Below are positions 1-7,130 of a DNA stretch of 20,614 nt, one piece after another; the stretch's first letter is position 1; each line of letters opens with the position of its first letter. The DNA is from Chrysochromulina parva (taxonomy: Eukaryota; Haptophyta; Prymnesiales; Chrysochromulinaceae), in assembly GCA_002887195.1 (NCBI GenBank), contig PJAB01000795.1, positions 1 through 20,614 on the forward strand. The letters run 5' to 3'. The notes beneath the pieces are model-generated. The model made no database searches. It saw only the letters and a list, made by a program, of their open reading frames with translations, and was not told the DNA's origin. The translations under genes and the position numbers were made by a program.

Positions 1-2865
1 TCGGGCTGCCTCGACCCGGCCGCGCTCAACTTCCGCTGCTCCGCGTACGCGCTCACCCCGTGCTCCGTAGCCCCCGCGCTGTCCGTCACGGTGCACAGCG
101 CGGTCGTCTGCACCATGTCGCCTCCGCCGCCTTTCACCTTGCCGCTGCCCTCGCCGCCGCCACTGCCGCCGCCTCCTTCGCCATCGCCGCCGCCCTCACC
201 TTCACCGCCGCCTCCCTCGCCGCCGCCGGCCGGCTGCACGAACACCGCCGCGTATAACTACCGCCCCTTCGCCAGAACCGACGACGGCTCATGCATCATC
301 GGCGGGTGCACCGACTCGCGCTTCCCCGAATACAATCCGGCGGCCAGGTTCGACAACGGCGGATGCGCTCCGCCCGTCCCGGGCTGCACGAACACGGCGG
401 CCTTCAACTACCAGGCGAGCGCCACCTACTGCCCCACAGGTAACTGCTGCGTCTTCCCCGTGGTTGGATGCATGAACTCGGACGCCCTCAACTACAACCC
501 GACCGCCACGTTCAGCAATGCAAACACCCATCCATGCCATCCCCGCGTCCGGGGCTGCACGAACTCGACAGCAGCCAACTACAACGCGCTCTACAACACC
601 CCACTCCCAACCTCGTGCATCTTCTTGGGCTGCATGAACTCGCGTGACACCAGGTACTCTTCGATGGCGACGATCGACAATGGCTCGTGCCCGAACAACC
701 CAGGCTGCATCGAGACTGGTGCGCTCAACTACAATGCGGTCTACAACGTGCGGCTGAATGGCTCTTGCTCTTACGGCGGCTGCACCGACTCCACCTATGC
801 CAACTACAGCGCGCAGAACACCTTCTTCATCCCGGGCTCGTGCGCGACGTTAGGCGGGCAAGGCCGCCGCCTCGAGGAGGACGCTCCGGGTCGCCGGATG
901 CAGGCGTCGGGCTGCATGGACCCGGCCGCATCGACCTATTCGGCCACAGCCGCGTCGCACCTTCAGTCCGATTGCACGTACCACGTCCTGGGCTGCAAGA
1001 ACACCGACGCGTTCAATTACCTGGCGTTGGCCACGGCGGGCAACCCAACTGCCAACACGTCGTGCATCGCGAGTGTCACCGGCTGCATGTCGCCCACGGC
1101 CATCAACTACAACAGCACTGCCAACACCGCTGGCACGTGCACGTACCCCGTCCAGGGTTGCATGAACTCTGCCGCCAGCAACTACATGCCCACGGCCAAC
1201 GTCAACGCCGCCTCTTTGTGCACGTACATCATCAGCGGCTGCACGACCCCTCAGGCGCTGAACTACAACCCCTCGGCCACCGTCGACAATGGCTGCCAGT
1301 TTCCGGTGAGGGGCTGTCCAATCCCGACGGCGTCGAATTATGTGGCCGACGTCACGGCTGGGTTCAACACCACGTGCGTTTACAACGTCCCGGGCTGCAA
1401 GTTTGCGGAGGCATCCAACTACAACCCGAGTGCCACGGTTGACAACGGCAGCTGCGTCGTGGCATCGCCGCCGCCGAAGCCGCCGCCGCCGTCGCCCCCG
1501 CCGCCGCCGTCGCCCCTACAGCCCCCCCCGCCGCCGTCGCCGTCGCCGCCGAGTCCGCCGCCGCCGCCGAGTCCCCCGCCGCCCTCCCCCTCACCCCCGC
1601 CGCCCTCCCCCTCGCCCTCGCCACCGGCGATGAGCGTCGTAGGGTTCACCCTTCGGCTCGCCGGCGACGTCTCCTCGTTCACCCCGAGCGTGCAATCCCA
1701 GATCAAGAGCGCGACCGCCGCCAAGGCGGGCGTCGACCCATCGGCGGTGGAGTTGACCATATCGCCGGGAAGCGTCATCATCAGTGTGCGCATCCTGACG
1801 CCCACGGCGACGGCGGACTCGGTGCATTGGCTGATGGCCACCGCGACAAGCAACACGAGCAGCGCCACCGCCATGTTCGCGACCGTCACCAGCGTCTCGA
1901 TCGCCGTGCTCGCGGTCGTGACGCCACCTACAATTGCCAATGTCGCACCGCCACCTCCTTCGCCTCCGCCACCCTCACAGCCACCCGCTCCACCGCCTCC
2001 ACCGTCGTCGCCGCCACCACCGCCCTCACCACCGCCATGTCCACAACCGCCGTCGCCGCCACCTCCGTCGCCACCTCCTACGCCACCTCCTTCGCCTCCT
2101 TCTCGGCCACCTCCACCAAGCCCGCCACCCTCGTCTACGCCGCCAAGCCCGCCACCCGTGCCGCCGCCGCCGCCGCCGTCGCCCGATGCATCTCCATCCT
2201 CAGCGGCGGTGCCACCCTTCGCGCCTGTCATGGTGGGCCAAGCAGTCGTCCAGGTGCAGGCCACCGTGATCACGATCAACTTGCAGGTCGCAGGCGACGT
2301 CAGCGACTTTGCTCCAGGCTCGAGTGCGCGCGCCAATCTGGAGGGCAATTTCCGCTCACGCCTCGAGTGCTACGATCCGTGCCTGTTTCGGCTTCTGATT
2401 TCATCCGCGTCGGTGAATGTACAGGCAGTGATCACAGTGCCCAACCCTCCCACGGGCACAGCACCGAGCTTTCCGACTGCCAACCTCGCGGCCACGGTGC
2501 TGGCGGCCGCGACTGCCCTCACGTCGCAGCCTCTCGCGGCGCTCTCGGTGGCCCTCGCTGTGACGGTGACGCAAGCGCCCGCCATCACGGTCGCTGAGAA
2601 TGTTGCCGTGCCAATGGTCGTTGCGCCACCGCCGCCTTCTTCGCCATCGGGCTCCGCCCTCGATGATGTTCTCTCCGATCTCGGCAGCATTCAGATGGGC
2701 ACGAGCATGCAGACAATCATCATCATCGTCGTCGCTATTGTGGCTGGTGCCTGTGTCATCGCCATCGCGTTCTACTTTTGCGGGGTGCGCCCAGGGAACA
2801 AGTCCCGTGTCCATTTCGAACGGCATCCAGTGAGCCCCACCCCTCTGCCAACACAGAGCACATAA
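1..2865 (+). CDS. Cys-repeat, Pro-rich cell-surface protein with C-terminal membrane anchor (5' partial)
   Basis: The reading frame is already open at base 1 and runs 954 codons to a TAA at 2863, so the start lies upstream of the window; no ATG marks a convincing internal start. Codons 2-30 hold part of a Cys repeat. Then come a Pro-rich stretch (118-231), fifteen complete repeats of GC-x(3)-A-x-NYN-x(2)-A...GSC type (232-1461), Pro-rich block 2 (1465-1629), a beta-type domain (1630-1947, starting around VGFTLRLAGDVSSF), Pro-rich block 3 (1948-2181), a second related domain (2251-2610, around INLQVAGDVSDF), one membrane helix (2716-2778, TIIIIVVAIVAGACVIAIAF) and a basic 28-residue tail. SPPPP runs are typical of hydroxyproline-rich algal wall glycoproteins, and GC...NYN...DNGSC repeats occur in secreted proteins of marine microbes. 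I infer a type I surface protein with a large extracellular part, perhaps adhesive or structural. The specific function is unknown. Confidence 0.85.
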   Translation, partial: SGCLDPAALNFRCSAYALTPCSVAPALSVTVHSAVVCTMSPPPPFTLPLPSPPPLPPPPSPSPPPSPSPPPPSPPPAGCTNTAAYNYRPFARTDDGSCIIGGCTDSRFPEYNPAARFDNGGCAPPVPGCTNTAAFNYQASATYCPTGNCCVFPVVGCMNSDALNYNPTATFSNANTHPCHPRVRGCTNSTAANYNALYNTPLPTSCIFLGCMNSRDTRYSSMATIDNGSCPNNPGCIETGALNYNAVYNVRLNGSCSYGGCTDSTYANYSAQNTFFIPGSCATLGGQGRRLEEDAPGRRMQASGCMDPAASTYSATAASHLQSDCTYHVLGCKNTDAFNYLALATAGNPTANTSCIASVTGCMSPTAINYNSTANTAGTCTYPVQGCMNSAASNYMPTANVNAASLCTYIISGCTTPQALNYNPSATVDNGCQFPVRGCPIPTASNYVADVTAGFNTTCVYNVPGCKFAEASNYNPSATVDNGSCVVASPPPKPPPPSPPPPPSPLQPPPPPSPSPPSPPPPPSPPPPSPSPPPPSPSPSPPAMSVVGFTLRLAGDVSSFTPSVQSQIKSATAAKAGVDPSAVELTISPGSVIISVRILTPTATADSVHWLMATATSNTSSATAMFATVTSVSIAVLAVVTPPTIANVAPPPPSPPPPSQPPAPPPPPSSPPPPPSPPPCPQPPSPPPPSPPPTPPPSPPSRPPPPSPPPSSTPPSPPPVPPPPPPSPDASPSSAAVPPFAPVMVGQAVVQVQATVITINLQVAGDVSDFAPGSSARANLEGNFRSRLECYDPCLFRLLISSASVNVQAVITVPNPPTGTAPSFPTANLAATVLAAATALTSQPLAALSVALAVTVTQAPAITVAENVAVPMVVAPPPPSSPSGSALDDVLSDLGSIQMGTSMQTIIIIVVAIVAGACVIAIAFYFCGVRPGNKSRVHFERHPVSPTPLPTQST
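232..1461 (+). repeat. Array of fifteen Cys-rich protein repeats (about 26 residues each)
   Basis: Each unit begins with a Gly-Cys pair and usually carries A-x-NYN about eight residues later and a second Cys near its end. Units start at 232, 304, 382, 466, 553, 628, 703, 778, 910, 991, 1081, 1156, 1237, 1312 and 1393. Most are 72-90 nt; the unit at 778 is 132 nt because of an Arg-rich insert. DNA identity between units is low while the Cys, Asn and Tyr positions are kept, so this is an old array held by selection on the protein. The even Cys count per unit fits local disulfides and an extracellular location. Confidence 0.85.
1465..2181 (+). repeat. Pro-rich SPPPP blocks flanking a folded domain
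   Basis: Two coding low-complexity blocks (1465-1629 and 1948-2181) consist mainly of CCG, CCA, CCT and TCG codons giving Ser-Pro(2-5) repeats. They are separated by the first GDVSSF domain. Such spacers are usually O-glycosylated rods in algal wall proteins; that role is inferred here. The same DNA read backwards gives a spurious Gly-rich frame. Confidence 0.8.
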
Positions 2866-3413
2866 ATTACACGAAAGTCATCAGCATCTGCCAGATGCTG
2901 CCGGACACTGCACAGCAAACAGCCGGAGGCGCTAAAGACCTCGACACTGGTGGGGACGCTGCTCACACTCCTGGAGTGATGAGCTGGGAGCGGGGGAGCT
3001 CAGAAATGGGAGCGACGGCCCACGCAGAGGGGAGGAAGGCGTGCGCTCTGCAGCACGAGTCGGCGGGATAGGACATGATACATTGCGAGGCTGAGGGTTT
3101 GGACCGCTTGGAGCGAGCGGCTGTGTGCGAGAGGTGCCCGGCGAGCAGCACCGTGGCGGAAGTGTGCAACAACATGTGTCCCCGATCTTCCGCGGGACAG
3201 TGCCGGGAGTGATGCATCTGTAGTTTCGCCGCCGGGACCACCTCCGTCAACCATCTCGCTTGTGGGTTGGTGCATGCTGCGGAACACAATGGATGAAGCA
3301 TGATCGTTACGCAGAATGAGATGGTAGAGAGCACACACAATCTGAATGCGTGGGAACATGCATGGGAATTGCGGAGGCGAGGCTGCCAGTACTGCTGCGT
3401 GCCTCCCCTGTCG

Positions 3414-3479
3414 ACGCTGATCGCTGCGGACGCTGGATAGTGTTTTACGCTGATCACTGTGGACGCTGGATAGTATTTG
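3414..3479. repeat. 33-nt direct tandem duplication
   Basis: Two adjacent 33-nt copies (3414-3446 and 3447-3479) both begin ACGCTGATC and share the core GGACGCTGGATAGT. They differ at four positions, three of them transitions. It is a simple non-coding duplication with no inferred function. Confidence 0.8.
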
Positions 3480-3684
3480 ACAACGGGTTATTACAGCTGT
3501 GTGCATTTGTGAAGTGTGTCTGTGTATTATTTTTGGAGAGCTTATTTTGCTTCTGAGCTTTGACGTTCCATCAGTGTGAGGTACGCCATACGCACAGCAG
3601 CGTATCCGCTCGACGCCGTACATGCTTGTGAGTAAATGTGAGTAGGAAAATCGCTTCCCCTTTGTTTGAAGTTCATACAGCTCG

Positions 3685-3779
3685 GTAAGTTTGCAAATCT
3701 CTCTACATGCTAGAGTTCCTTTACTTGCATGCAGCTTCTCTCGCGATTATGCCGCACCGAGACGCAATTTGCTGAACAG
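3685..3779 (+). other. Possible intron in the 5' UTR of gene 2
   Basis: The sequence CGGTAAGT at 3683-3690 matches the eukaryotic 5' splice-site consensus. A pyrimidine-rich stretch ending in GCAG at 3734, or the CAG ending at 3779, could act as acceptor; the extent given uses the later one. Two further GTGAGT strings lie at 3626 and 3636. All lie upstream of an in-frame TGA at 3781, so splicing here would not change the protein. Only a motif match supports this. Confidence 0.25.
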
Positions 3780-3807
3780 TTGAGGGCTTCGATTTCGAAC
3801 ATCGAAC

Positions 3808-4854
3808 ATGGCGTTGCCAAAGATTGATCGCCTCAACTTCGGTGGCTCGAAGGTACCTAATCCCACTCAATCTCTCTCTGCTCGGTCACATAGCGACACA
3901 AGATCTCCTCGAGTCCAGCAGGCACTGAGGGACGGTGCGCACGCTCGAGTTGCTGGAATTCTGGATGCGGCTCTTGACACAGCGCATGCTCTTTCTGGGC
4001 GCATGACACACGAGCCGCACGCACCCAGGAAGTCCGCCGTGCCTCAATCCCGAGCGCCGACGCCTCCGAAGCCAAAAATCATCTCGAGCCTGCGGGCACA
4101 TCCCGTAGTGCCACCCATACTCATTTGGCCGGCAATGCTCGTGGACGACTGGGAGTTACCAAAGCCACGCCTTGCCAAAGAAGCGGGCTCCGGTGCGACA
4201 ACCAAGCCTCGGCTTGAAGCGCTGCTCGACGCGAGGCTGGCCGAGCCGCTGAGCGCGCGCCAAGCTCTCGGGGCAACGCCCGGGGCAGCGCCGGAACCGC
4301 CAAAGGTCACCGCCACGACCGCACGTGCGGTCCTCCGAAAGGCCACGCACGGCACAGGAGAGGAGCTCGTCCGAAGACAGAGGCGCTCTAGAGTGGCTGC
4401 AGTCACTCCACCTTTGGTGACGGCGCTCGAAATCGCTGACCGTGGACGGAATCCCGCGAGCCTTCAGTATTCGCAATTAGCATGCGCCGCATTATTTGGT
4501 GCGTCGCCAGGTGCGCTGTCCCCCGAAGAAGTAACAGCTGATACGCGCGTCGAGGAGCACGTGACGCGTCGTCCACACCTCCCCGAAGAGCTTTCTAATG
4601 AGGCCTTCACGAGGGGCGTCAGCGATGAGGCTATCGATGCAGCCAACGTGTTCGACGGACGACAGAAGCGGCACGCGCGGCACGCGCAACGGCACTGGGA
4701 GCGCCTCAATCGACGGCCAGAGTCGCGCACCGCCAACCTTCGCTTCGAGAGCGCCCTCGAGCACGTGCGCTACAACCGCTTCGTGATTCACAAGGTCCTC
4801 CCTGAGACTGAGAGTGAGTCTGAGACCTATCCCAGATGGGAAATACGCAGTTGA
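3808..4854 (+). CDS. Uncharacterised basic protein, 348 residues
   Basis: I do not recognise this protein. The ATG at 3808 sits in AACATGG, with A at -3 and G at +4. An in-frame TGA at 3781 rules out an upstream extension in the genomic frame. The N-terminal 100 residues are rich in Ser, Arg, Ala and Pro and look disordered, with several SPR/TPP-type sites. Residues 103-120 contain a hydrophobic patch (VVPPILIWPAMLVDDWELP), too short and Pro-rich for a clear membrane helix. The rest is Arg/Ala/Glu-rich and probably helical, with a His/Arg-rich stretch (RQKRHARHAQRHWERLNRR) near residues 284-302. There is no signal peptide. The tail is Glu/Ser-rich and is encoded by the left arm of an inverted repeat that spans the stop codon. 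Coding is supported by length, a good start and GC-rich codon use against an AT-richer flank. Confidence 0.7.
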   Translation: MALPKIDRLNFGGSKVPNPTQSLSARSHSDTRSPRVQQALRDGAHARVAGILDAALDTAHALSGRMTHEPHAPRKSAVPQSRAPTPPKPKIISSLRAHPVVPPILIWPAMLVDDWELPKPRLAKEAGSGATTKPRLEALLDARLAEPLSARQALGATPGAAPEPPKVTATTARAVLRKATHGTGEELVRRQRRSRVAAVTPPLVTALEIADRGRNPASLQYSQLACAALFGASPGALSPEEVTADTRVEEHVTRRPHLPEELSNEAFTRGVSDEAIDAANVFDGRQKRHARHAQRHWERLNRRPESRTANLRFESALEHVRYNRFVIHKVLPETESESETYPRWEIRS

Positions 4855-4871
4855 ATGGAAACTCTCAGTCT
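4805..4871. promoter_or_regulatory. Inverted repeat across the stop codon of gene 2
   Basis: AGACTGAGAGT at 4805-4815 is the exact reverse complement of ACTCTCAGTCT at 4861-4871, giving an 11-bp stem with a 45-nt loop that contains the TGA stop at 4852. The right arm also lies within a near-perfect palindrome, CTCTCAG-T-CTGAGAG (4862-4876), which could form a competing hairpin. The pairing is seen directly; a role in mRNA 3'-end formation or stability is inference. Confidence 0.4.
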
Positions 4872-5187
4872 GAGAGCTCTCGCTCGCCGTGTCGCCACAT
4901 AACGTTCGTTCAAACCCCGTACTTCAGTCGAAAAACGCAAAGTCATACATGTAGGTGGAGTCATAGTGTTAGAATTCATGTGCATTGCGTTCATGTGGTG
5001 GTTAAATTTAATGGCTGCTGGAAATCGTCTCTCTGAAACACTCTCGAGAGTGGTCCCACCGCAATGATGCGCGCACCTTTTACGCCTCTTTTTGCACGCC
5101 GTATGTACTGAGCCCCGAGCGGTAATACGTTTACTGATATGGGTCGAAACGACGGTGCCGTTCACACTTCACAGCCCATGATTCACG
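4855..5187. other. Intergenic region, 333 nt, between genes 2 and 3
   Basis: This is an AT-richer spacer with no ORF of note. It begins with the inverted repeat described at 4805-4876. It must carry the 3' UTR of gene 2 and the promoter of gene 3. I see no clear TATA box or splice pair leading into gene 3. Confidence 0.5.
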
Positions 5188-6780
5188 ATGCGGGCCGACG
5201 ACTCGTCGGCCTATGTGGCGGTCGGGTTGCTCTCGGCTGCTGGCAGCACGGAGAAGTCGAACGCATCGACTGGGCAATGGCGGCGCACCTCGATTCGCAG
5301 TTATGTTGCAGATTACCAATCGCAAGTCGGCAGCGTCGGCGTTGCGTTGCGCTTTGTGCTAGCTGCCGGCGGGGTACTCACAGCAAGCATTCTGGAGGAG
5401 GCCAAACGAGAAGGAGATATGATCTTTTTGAATACGACGGAAGGAATTTACCGTTGCACGCGCAAATATCTTGAGTGGCTGCGCATCGCGCCGACTCTCT
5501 TTCAGCGCGCGCGCTTCTTTGCGCTCGGCGATGACGACATCTACGTCAGCCTGGCTCACCTGGAGAGTGATTTGCGCAGCGTGGGCGCGTACACCAACGA
5601 AAGTGAGCGCGTCCTGTGGGGACTAGTCATGTGGAAGGCTTACTTCAACAACGCGACGCTCGCGACACATACGGGCTTCGCATCGTGGGACTATTACGAC
5701 TGGGCGGCGGTGGCGCAGCGTCGCTCGATGCACAAGTGCCACGCCGCAATGGCGCGGCGCGCTGAGCTGCGCCGCCTCACATCTGGTGCCCAGGGTGCAG
5801 CTGCCTCGACTGCGGGTGCTGCCGCCAATGCCGCCACTGCTGCCCGCGCTGCCCGTGCTGCAGCCAGCTCGTGGATAAGATCTCAAGCCAGCTCCTCTGC
5901 AGCGAGCTCCACTGCAGCATCCATCGGGTCGCCCCAAGAGGACCACTTCTTCAAGCAGTGGCTCTTCAAGGTGAGCGGGTACATGGACGCAGACTCGTCC
6001 GTGACTGGCCAGAACGGTTATGACCGGCTCTACCCAAATGACCCAGCCGAGCGCACGAGCGAGAAGCTGCCCGCAGCCTGCGCAATCATCCGACACGATC
6101 ACATTCGTGCCGTCCTCACCGATGGCGTCGCCGCCTCGCCGCCCTTTCCGTACATCGATGGGCCACTCTTTGCGGTGTCACGAGCGCTTGCGACGGCCCT
6201 CGCGACCGACCCGATCCCGCGCACCTACTTGGACGCTCTCCGCCGGCGCTACGATCGGGCAGGCCCCCAAACGATCTACGGCATGTCTTGCTGGCCCACG
6301 ACGGACTCCATCTTCGGCTATTGGACCACTGCGGTGGCGCTGCGCACGCGCGTGCCCGTGACGCTCGTGAATACACCCCTTAATAGGCAGCATATCTCGT
6401 GGCCCTCGTGGAGAGTCACAAACGGTACCATCGTTATGCATGGCATCCGCTCCGTTGAGAACCAGAACTTCCTGTCGCACGCGCGTGTGGCGAGCCGCGG
6501 CGCTTTCGAACCCTATGTGCGCACGTGCGGCCGCTGCGGCGATATGGGGTGGGTGACATGGCCCGGCAGTCCGCTGCACGCGTGGCGCTGCTGCGGCGCG
6601 AGCGTCGATCAGAATGGTGCGCGCCTCAAGGCCTGCACAGGGAAAGCGTGCCCAAACGTCCCATTGAGTGTGCTGCGTGCCGTCTACTACGGGCCGGGCG
6701 ACGGTCTCATTAGCGAGTACACCGCACCGCCGCCGCCGCCGCACCGCCGCCGCCGCCGCCGCCGATCCGTAGATGCGTAG
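5188..6780 (+). CDS. GT31-like beta-1,3-glycosyltransferase, no visible signal anchor
   Basis: This 530-residue protein resembles the beta-1,3-galactosyl/N-acetylhexosaminyltransferase family (GT31). Residues 10-20 look like the first core strand. R32-R-T-S-I-R37 matches the family RRxxIRxTW signature. L..A.REGD around residues 70-76 matches the strand-helix that precedes the catalytic core. FFALGDDDIYV contains the metal/sugar-nucleotide DxD motif at D115-D117, and PYIDGPLFAVS (321-331) matches the acceptor-loop P..GxxxxxS motif. A low-complexity Ala/Ser insert of about 60 residues (5770-5935) separates the halves. The C-terminal part is Cys-rich (CGRC, then CCG and CTGKAC, about 448-490) and ends in Pro and Arg runs. 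The ATG at 5188 is the first possible start, because an in-frame TGA lies at 5179. Family members normally have an N-terminal membrane anchor; this frame starts at the fold itself. Likely role: sugar transfer to glycans, substrate unknown. Confidence 0.82.
   Translation: MRADDSSAYVAVGLLSAAGSTEKSNASTGQWRRTSIRSYVADYQSQVGSVGVALRFVLAAGGVLTASILEEAKREGDMIFLNTTEGIYRCTRKYLEWLRIAPTLFQRARFFALGDDDIYVSLAHLESDLRSVGAYTNESERVLWGLVMWKAYFNNATLATHTGFASWDYYDWAAVAQRRSMHKCHAAMARRAELRRLTSGAQGAAASTAGAAANAATAARAARAAASSWIRSQASSSAASSTAASIGSPQEDHFFKQWLFKVSGYMDADSSVTGQNGYDRLYPNDPAERTSEKLPAACAIIRHDHIRAVLTDGVAASPPFPYIDGPLFAVSRALATALATDPIPRTYLDALRRRYDRAGPQTIYGMSCWPTTDSIFGYWTTAVALRTRVPVTLVNTPLNRQHISWPSWRVTNGTIVMHGIRSVENQNFLSHARVASRGAFEPYVRTCGRCGDMGWVTWPGSPLHAWRCCGASVDQNGARLKACTGKACPNVPLSVLRAVYYGPGDGLISEYTAPPPPPHRRRRRRRSVDA
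6727..6765 (+). repeat. CCG microsatellite with a register switch (poly-Pro to poly-Arg)
   Basis: Five CCG codons (Pro) are followed by CAC, after which the same trinucleotide repeat is read as CGC (Arg), giving a Pro run followed by a basic run just before the stop of gene 3. The extra CA pair shifts the repeat register without breaking the reading frame. It is a simple repeat, probably length-variable. Confidence 0.8.
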
Positions 6781-7130
6781 CAGGCGTACAATAGCGAACA
6801 AAAAGGACGCAGCCCGGTCCGACTCGGGTTTGACTCGGGTTAATGGAGGTTGTGGTGTTTCTCTCGTCTAGTCTCAACCCACGCAGTACCGAACGAGAGC
6901 AAGATAGTTTCTCAATCCCGTCCAAGACCGCAGATTCTCTCTTGTCAGGGCGTGGCTCACTCACGCACTCTCTCACTCACTCTCTCACTTCGCTCACACC
7001 TCAATCAGTGTCATAGGCGAAAATGCATGCGAAACGCTCCATCGAAGATCAACTTTGAGTCGTAGACGAAACCGAAACAGAAAGGGTCTGGGCCGCCGCC
7101 CCTTGGACCATTTATCTGTTCGCCCGCGTG
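6781..7130. other. Intergenic region, 350 nt, with CT/CA-rich tract before gene 4
   Basis: No gene is seen. An 11-nt direct repeat GACTCGGGTTt/a lies at 6821-6842. From about 6955 to 7005 the plus strand is a CT/CA-rich tract built from CTCACTCACTCT-like units. The tract ends about 125 nt before the ATG of gene 4 and could be part of its promoter or 5' UTR. No TATA box is evident. Confidence 0.45.

Larger units (their letters stand above)
2866..3807. other. Intergenic region, 942 nt, between genes 1 and 2
   Basis: No convincing gene is visible. Open frames on the minus strand (within 2963-3623) have Cys/His/Arg-rich composition and no domain, and they overlap each other. Base composition becomes AT-richer from about 3480. 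The region holds a 33-nt tandem duplication (3414-3479) and, in the last 125 nt before gene 2, splice-like signals. It probably contains the 3' end of gene 1 and the promoter and 5' UTR of gene 2. No tRNA-like fold or polyadenylation hexamer was recognised. Confidence 0.5.

Noticed and set aside
91..93. GTG as start of gene 1
   Set aside because: The frame is open to base 1 and already encodes a Cys repeat before it; GTG is not an expected eukaryotic start.
1419..2348. Gly-rich 309-codon frame on the minus strand
   Set aside because: It is the antisense of CCG/TCG Pro-rich blocks in gene 1; its poly-Gly runs mirror the Pro runs.
2963..3623. Two minus-strand frames (164 and 207 codons) in the first intergenic region
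   Set aside because: They overlap in different frames, show Cys/His/Arg-rich composition without domains and cover a simple tandem repeat. Coding is not excluded but is unsupported.
5971..5976. AAG/GTGAGC splice donor inside the GT31-like gene
   Set aside because: It matches the donor consensus, but the frame stays open through it and no clear acceptor preserves the downstream motifs better than the unspliced frame.
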